In this document: one piece after another, positions 15,961 to 16,483 of the stretch | Numbering within the stretch: position 1 is the first letter of the stretch | Layout: every line of letters starts with the position of its first letter | NCBI GenBank assembly: GCA_027592105.1 | Contig: JAQCLA010000031.1 | Span: forward strand, 1 to 16,483 | From: Pseudomonadota bacterium | Lineage (GTDB): Bacteria > Pseudomonadota > Alphaproteobacteria > Rhodobacterales > Rhodobacteraceae | Length of the DNA: 16,483 nt | Reading direction: 5' to 3' | Position numbers and translations under genes: made by a program | The notes under the pieces: model-generated | Seen by the model: the letters and a program-made list of their open reading frames with translations, nothing else | Databases searched by the model: none | What the model was told of the DNA's origin: nothing

Positions 15961-16483
15961 ATGGCCCTGCCCGTGCGCAAGCAACTGACCTACTGGGGCA
16001 TCGCATCGGCGGTGTTTTTGGTGCTGCTTTGGGCCTTGGGCGATGTGATCTTGCCCTTCATCATGGGCAGTGCCATCGCCTATTTCCTCGACCCCGTTGC
16101 TGACCGTCTGGAGAAAATGGGGCTGAGCCGTGTCTTGGCGACCGTCGTCATCTTCGTCTTCTTGCTGGGCGTGGTGATCTTGTCACTTCTGGTGATCATC
16201 CCGCTTTTGATCCAACAGACCAACGACCTGATCCAATCGGCCCCTGAGCTGTTCAATCAACTGCGTGCATGGCTGACCGAACGGTTTCCGCATGTGATGG
16301 ACGAGGGCTCGCCCCTGCGCCAATCGCTGATCGCCGTGGGCGAGACGATCCAATCGCGCGGGGGTGAGTTGTTGCAGCAAGTGCTCAGCTCAGCGGCGGG
16401 TGTGGTCAATGTGTTGGTGTTCTTGGTCGTTGTGCCTGTGGTCGCCTTCTACATGCTGCTTGATTGGGACAGGTTGGTCGCAA
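15961..16483 (+). CDS. AI-2E family (PerM-type) transporter, 3' end cut off
   Basis: The frame opens with ATG at 15961, has AGGAGG at 15951-15956, and stays open to the end of the window, giving 174 N-terminal residues of a protein that is normally about 350-380 long. Visible parts are a first membrane helix (YWGIASAVFLVLLWALGDVI), the segment PFIMGSAIAYFLDPVADRLEKMGLSR, typical of the AI-2E/PerM family, a long hydrophobic helix (VVIFVFLLGVVILSLLVIIP), an amphipathic stretch rich in Gln and Glu, and the beginning of the next hydrophobic pair (VVNVLVFLVVVPVVAFYMLL followed by DWD). Family members are inner-membrane permeases; export of AI-2 is shown for TqsA, but others act as ion or solute exchangers. 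The upstream 195 bases contain the twin palindromes but no clear promoter, and no link to propionate use is visible. Confidence 0.9.
   Translation, partial: MALPVRKQLTYWGIASAVFLVLLWALGDVILPFIMGSAIAYFLDPVADRLEKMGLSRVLATVVIFVFLLGVVILSLLVIIPLLIQQTNDLIQSAPELFNQLRAWLTERFPHVMDEGSPLRQSLIAVGETIQSRGGELLQQVLSSAAGVVNVLVFLVVVPVVAFYMLLDWDRLVA

Overview
This window looks like chromosomal DNA from an alphaproteobacterium of the order Rhodobacterales (Rhodobacteraceae). The base composition is GC-rich, and the core genes (pccR, pccB, pccA, methylmalonyl-CoA mutase) and many small accessory genes are of types I associate with that family. I see no tRNA, rRNA, insertion sequence, integrase or CRISPR array.

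Layout. Left flank (1-2638, plus strand): the 3' part of a LysE/ArgO-type amino-acid exporter, an EamA/DMT permease, a HAD-fold protein that has lost its catalytic aspartates, and a small DUF465/YdcH-type protein. Minus-strand block (2724-5917), in transcription order: a Bcr/CflA-type MFS efflux permease, the acyl-CoA-responsive regulator PccR, and a stand-alone CoxG-like SRPBCC protein. Plus-strand block (6180-15765): pccB, a RidA-family protein, a secreted DUF6497-like protein, a small lipoprotein, an unknown 122-residue protein, a second small lipoprotein with a glycine zipper, pccA, then (after one minus-strand DUF4174 gene at 12104-12577) a sulfotransferase-like protein that overlaps the start of methylmalonyl-CoA mutase. 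The window ends inside an AI-2E family (PerM-type) permease.

How the genes work together. PccA and PccB form biotin-dependent propionyl-CoA carboxylase, which makes methylmalonyl-CoA. The B12-dependent mutase converts methylmalonyl-CoA to succinyl-CoA. This is the methylmalonyl-CoA route for propionate and for propionyl-CoA released by the ethylmalonyl-CoA pathway; the epimerase is not in this window. PccR is the ScfR-type regulator known in Rhodobacter sphaeroides to control pccB through the motif TTTGCAAA-X4-TTTGCAAA. Recognisable versions of that bipartite site lie in front of both pccB (6043-6062) and pccR (4660-4679), each with an additional TTTGCAAA box.

Most unusual points: strong intrinsic terminators lie between pccB and pccA, the last ending about 45 bases before pccA; a sulfotransferase-like gene is translationally overlapped with the mutase; a HAD pseudoenzyme; two related perfect palindromes sharing a CGC behind the mutase gene; and a structured leader in front of a 48-residue lipoprotein. 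I found no clearly new defence or mobile system. The strongest biology is the PccR regulon and the unexplained small genes embedded in it.
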